From Daphnia pulex (taxonomy: Eukaryota; Arthropoda; Branchiopoda; Diplostraca; Daphniidae): 64,000 nt of DNA. Below are positions 62,140-64,000 of this stretch, one piece after another (within the stretch, counting starts at the first letter, position 1; the number at the start of each line of letters is the position of its first letter). Location of the stretch: assembly GCF_021134715.1 (NCBI RefSeq), contig NC_060023.1, positions 9,486,001 to 9,550,000 of the forward strand. Reading direction: 5' to 3'. The translations under genes were made by a program, and so were the position numbers. The notes under the pieces were generated by a model. That model was given only the letters and a program-made list of their open reading frames with translations. It made no database searches and was not told where the DNA came from.

Positions 62140-63009
62140 TTGGAAATACTTGTAAAATAAGCTCAAAATCTCAAACTAAACTTGCTTATTAACCGCGAAA
62201 AGAAACAACCGTAGTCCAAAACGTCAAGAGCATGTTTGAGGCAGAGTTGCCGGAATGCTGGAGGAGTCAACAAAATAAGAAGGTAATATTTTTTTTTACA
62301 TATGTGATAATATGAATTAATGAATCGCCAAAAATTTTTTCTACGTTTTATTTATATGATCGAAAAATTGGATTCTGAGATGATTTATTGCGACTTTTCT
62401 CTACTCTGTGGCACCTCTGGACGTGCAATACAGACATGTATAGACTAGCCTCAATATTGAATATACCGTTGTTCTTTTAGAATATTCGAATGGAATGATA
62501 TTTCGAAAAAGGCTAATAACTAAAGGTGATCGATTGTCAGTTACAGAAATATTAAATTTATCGTAGGAAGTTTCTAGTTATAACTTAAAATTAAGAAGAT
62601 GATGCGGGACTTTTAGGCTTTAGTCTTTACAGCCCGTCTCGCCGTCTCGGTACAGGTGGCGTTGTATAGGAAAGTGACAACCAATGCGTGGCCGGTCTTA
62701 TTCCGTCTATTTCGACCTGCCAGCATAGCAGAGCTGAGAGCTTATCAGTTAGCAGTCTGCTTGCCTCTCTGATTCATTGCCACAACAGCATTTGGAATTA
62801 ACAGAGAGTTGTGTTAGCATGTCAGTTGTAAGATAGGAATACAAAATACAGTCAGCAGATAAATCATGCTACTTCAATCCGGGTGATTTCAAGTAAACGG
62901 CGTAACCAGACCAATTAATTAAATTGGATGGAAATTAATAGATTTGTGTGTGTGCTTCGTCTAGTTCATTCTTGTGCAATTCTTGTTTTGTGGAGAAACT
63001 CGTTTCGAA
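62140..63009. other. Divergent promoter region (CDC40 / mannosidase)
   Basis: Holds two head-to-head 5' flanks. A non-coding first exon and intron of the mannosidase gene may lie here. No credible coding exon. Confidence 0.4.
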
Positions 63010-63670
63010 ATGGGTCTCGAGAACATTTTACCTACCTATCATAGGTCGCCAACTAAGTTGCCGATATCTCTAAACAAGTTGTGCCGTTCAAAGGAGAGAG
63101 TTTTACTGGGTTTTGTGTGTTTTGGGCTTGTAGTTGCTTGTTTTGGAACAGTTTTTTTTCTTCCAGAGTTACGCACTGGTATTGCATTGCCATCAATAAA
63201 TAGTGTGTACAAGGTTTATGAACATGTACAAAAAGTTGGCCCTGAGTTCATATTGCAGTTACCTCCATTAGCAAAGGATGATGTACATGACGGCAAATCT
63301 CAACAACATCATGGCCAAATTGATAAGCCAGATTTCCATTTATTGGAAGATCAAGCCAGATTAAGAGCAAAGATTGAAACAGAAGAGAGACTAGAACTGG
63401 AGCAAAACCAGTTGAAAGTTCTACCCAAACCAATGATTCCTTCAAGTAAAAGTGAAGCTGGTGATTCTCGGTATCATACAAATTTTTATAATTGTGTAAA
63501 TTAAAATAGCTAACAATATTTATTTTACTAGTTCAACCCTATCACATGGGTCATTCAAGAAAGAAAGTGATAAAAACATTGCTGACCAACCCAAAATTCG
63601 GCTACCTAAGGTTCAGGGTGGAGACGACGTTGAACCAGACATAAAAGCGAAAAGAGAAACAGTTCGTAAG
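63010..63670 (+). CDS. mas-1: Class I alpha-1,2-mannosidase (IA-type), 5' part only
   Basis: Two exons are visible: 63010-63470 and 63532-63670 (200 residues, phase 0 at the last donor GTAAAA); the gene continues beyond the window. It is a type II Golgi protein: a short basic cytosolic tail, then the membrane anchor VLLGFVCFGLVVACFGTVFF ending FLPEL, as in MAN1A1 (FGAIFFLPD). A charged stem follows (LEDQARLRAKIETEERLE). The last visible residues DVEPDIKAKRETVRK align with the start of the glycosidase family 47 domain, which normally continues MMxHAWDNY. The enzyme trims Man9 N-glycans in the Golgi. The start is the ATG giving the usual short tail; the open frame extends a little upstream without an ATG. 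Confidence 0.88.
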
Positions 63671-64000
63671 GTAAAAAAAAAAATCAATAGTTTCCTTTAC
63701 TTTTAATATTGCATGGACGTTGAACTTACAGTGTGTTGTTTTTATCGGAAAAATAATAATCTCTAGAATCGCTTCCGTATTCTGTTATTTTTTAACAAAC
63801 ATATCATTCGGATTTTAATTCCGGAGTATAATCTCATTAATCACATTGGATGAAAAAATGTAATCTTGTTTGTATAGTGTAAACCTTATAGGAATATGAA
63901 ACAATTTCTAAGCTTAATATCTGAAGCTCTAACAATAGTCGGATTTCAGAAAGTTCTACAGCGGAACCATGAGAATTCTAAGATGTAGTATTGTAAAAGT
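63671..64000. other. Intron of mannosidase gene, running off window
   Basis: AT-rich, without exon-like sequence, following the donor at 63671. Confidence 0.6.

Noticed and set aside
1-64000. Transposons, CRISPR arrays, rRNA and prokaryotic operon signals
   Set aside because: None seen: no transposase or reverse-transcriptase motifs, no terminal repeat pairs with target duplications, and all genes are intron-bearing eukaryotic genes.

Overview
The window is arthropod nuclear DNA, most likely from a cladoceran crustacean (Daphnia-like). Genes are split by many introns, often only 50-100 bases long, with GT-AG ends. Intergenic DNA is AT-rich with microsatellites and homopolymer runs. Two genes, a CYP307 (spook) P450 and a neverland Rieske oxygenase, are arthropod moulting-hormone enzymes. 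The species cannot be fixed from sequence alone. I rebuilt every gene model by hand from splice signals and reading phase. All closed models are in frame from ATG to stop. No tRNA, rRNA, CRISPR array or recognisable transposon was seen.

Left part (1-25 kb): an ecdysteroid-biosynthesis neighbourhood. spook/CYP307 lies on the minus strand (821-4218). neverland lies on the plus strand (23265-25019). They are divergently arranged around about 18.6 kb that contains no convincing conserved protein gene. This spacer holds nine CACGTG E-boxes, a perfect GC-rich hairpin, several microsatellites and one candidate spliced RNA without a long ORF. Neverland makes 7-dehydrocholesterol, the entry substrate, and CYP307 acts in the next, 'black box' part of the same pathway, so the pair looks like a small functional cluster.

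Middle part (25-46 kb), mostly housekeeping and signalling genes: a secreted CUB protein with a giant Ser/Thr/Pro-rich exon (minus), a BRF2-like TFIIIB subunit (minus), an SLC38A7/8-type amino-acid transporter (minus), a CSRNP/AXUD1 nuclear protein (plus), an Rh-type ammonium transporter (minus), a REPS EH-domain protein (plus) and OSCP1 (minus).

Right part (46-64 kb): METTL4 (plus, head-to-head with OSCP1), a 1401-residue mucin-like membrane protein (plus), a BCR/ABR-type RhoGEF-RhoGAP (plus), the splicing factor CDC40/PRP17 (minus), and the 5' end of a class I alpha-1,2-mannosidase (plus), which runs off the window.

The points most worth a second look are the spook-neverland pair and its spacer, a BRF2-type factor in an arthropod, a DPSW variant of the METTL4 catalytic motif, higher-order repeats in the mucin-like gene, and twin YENV motifs in the BCR-like protein.
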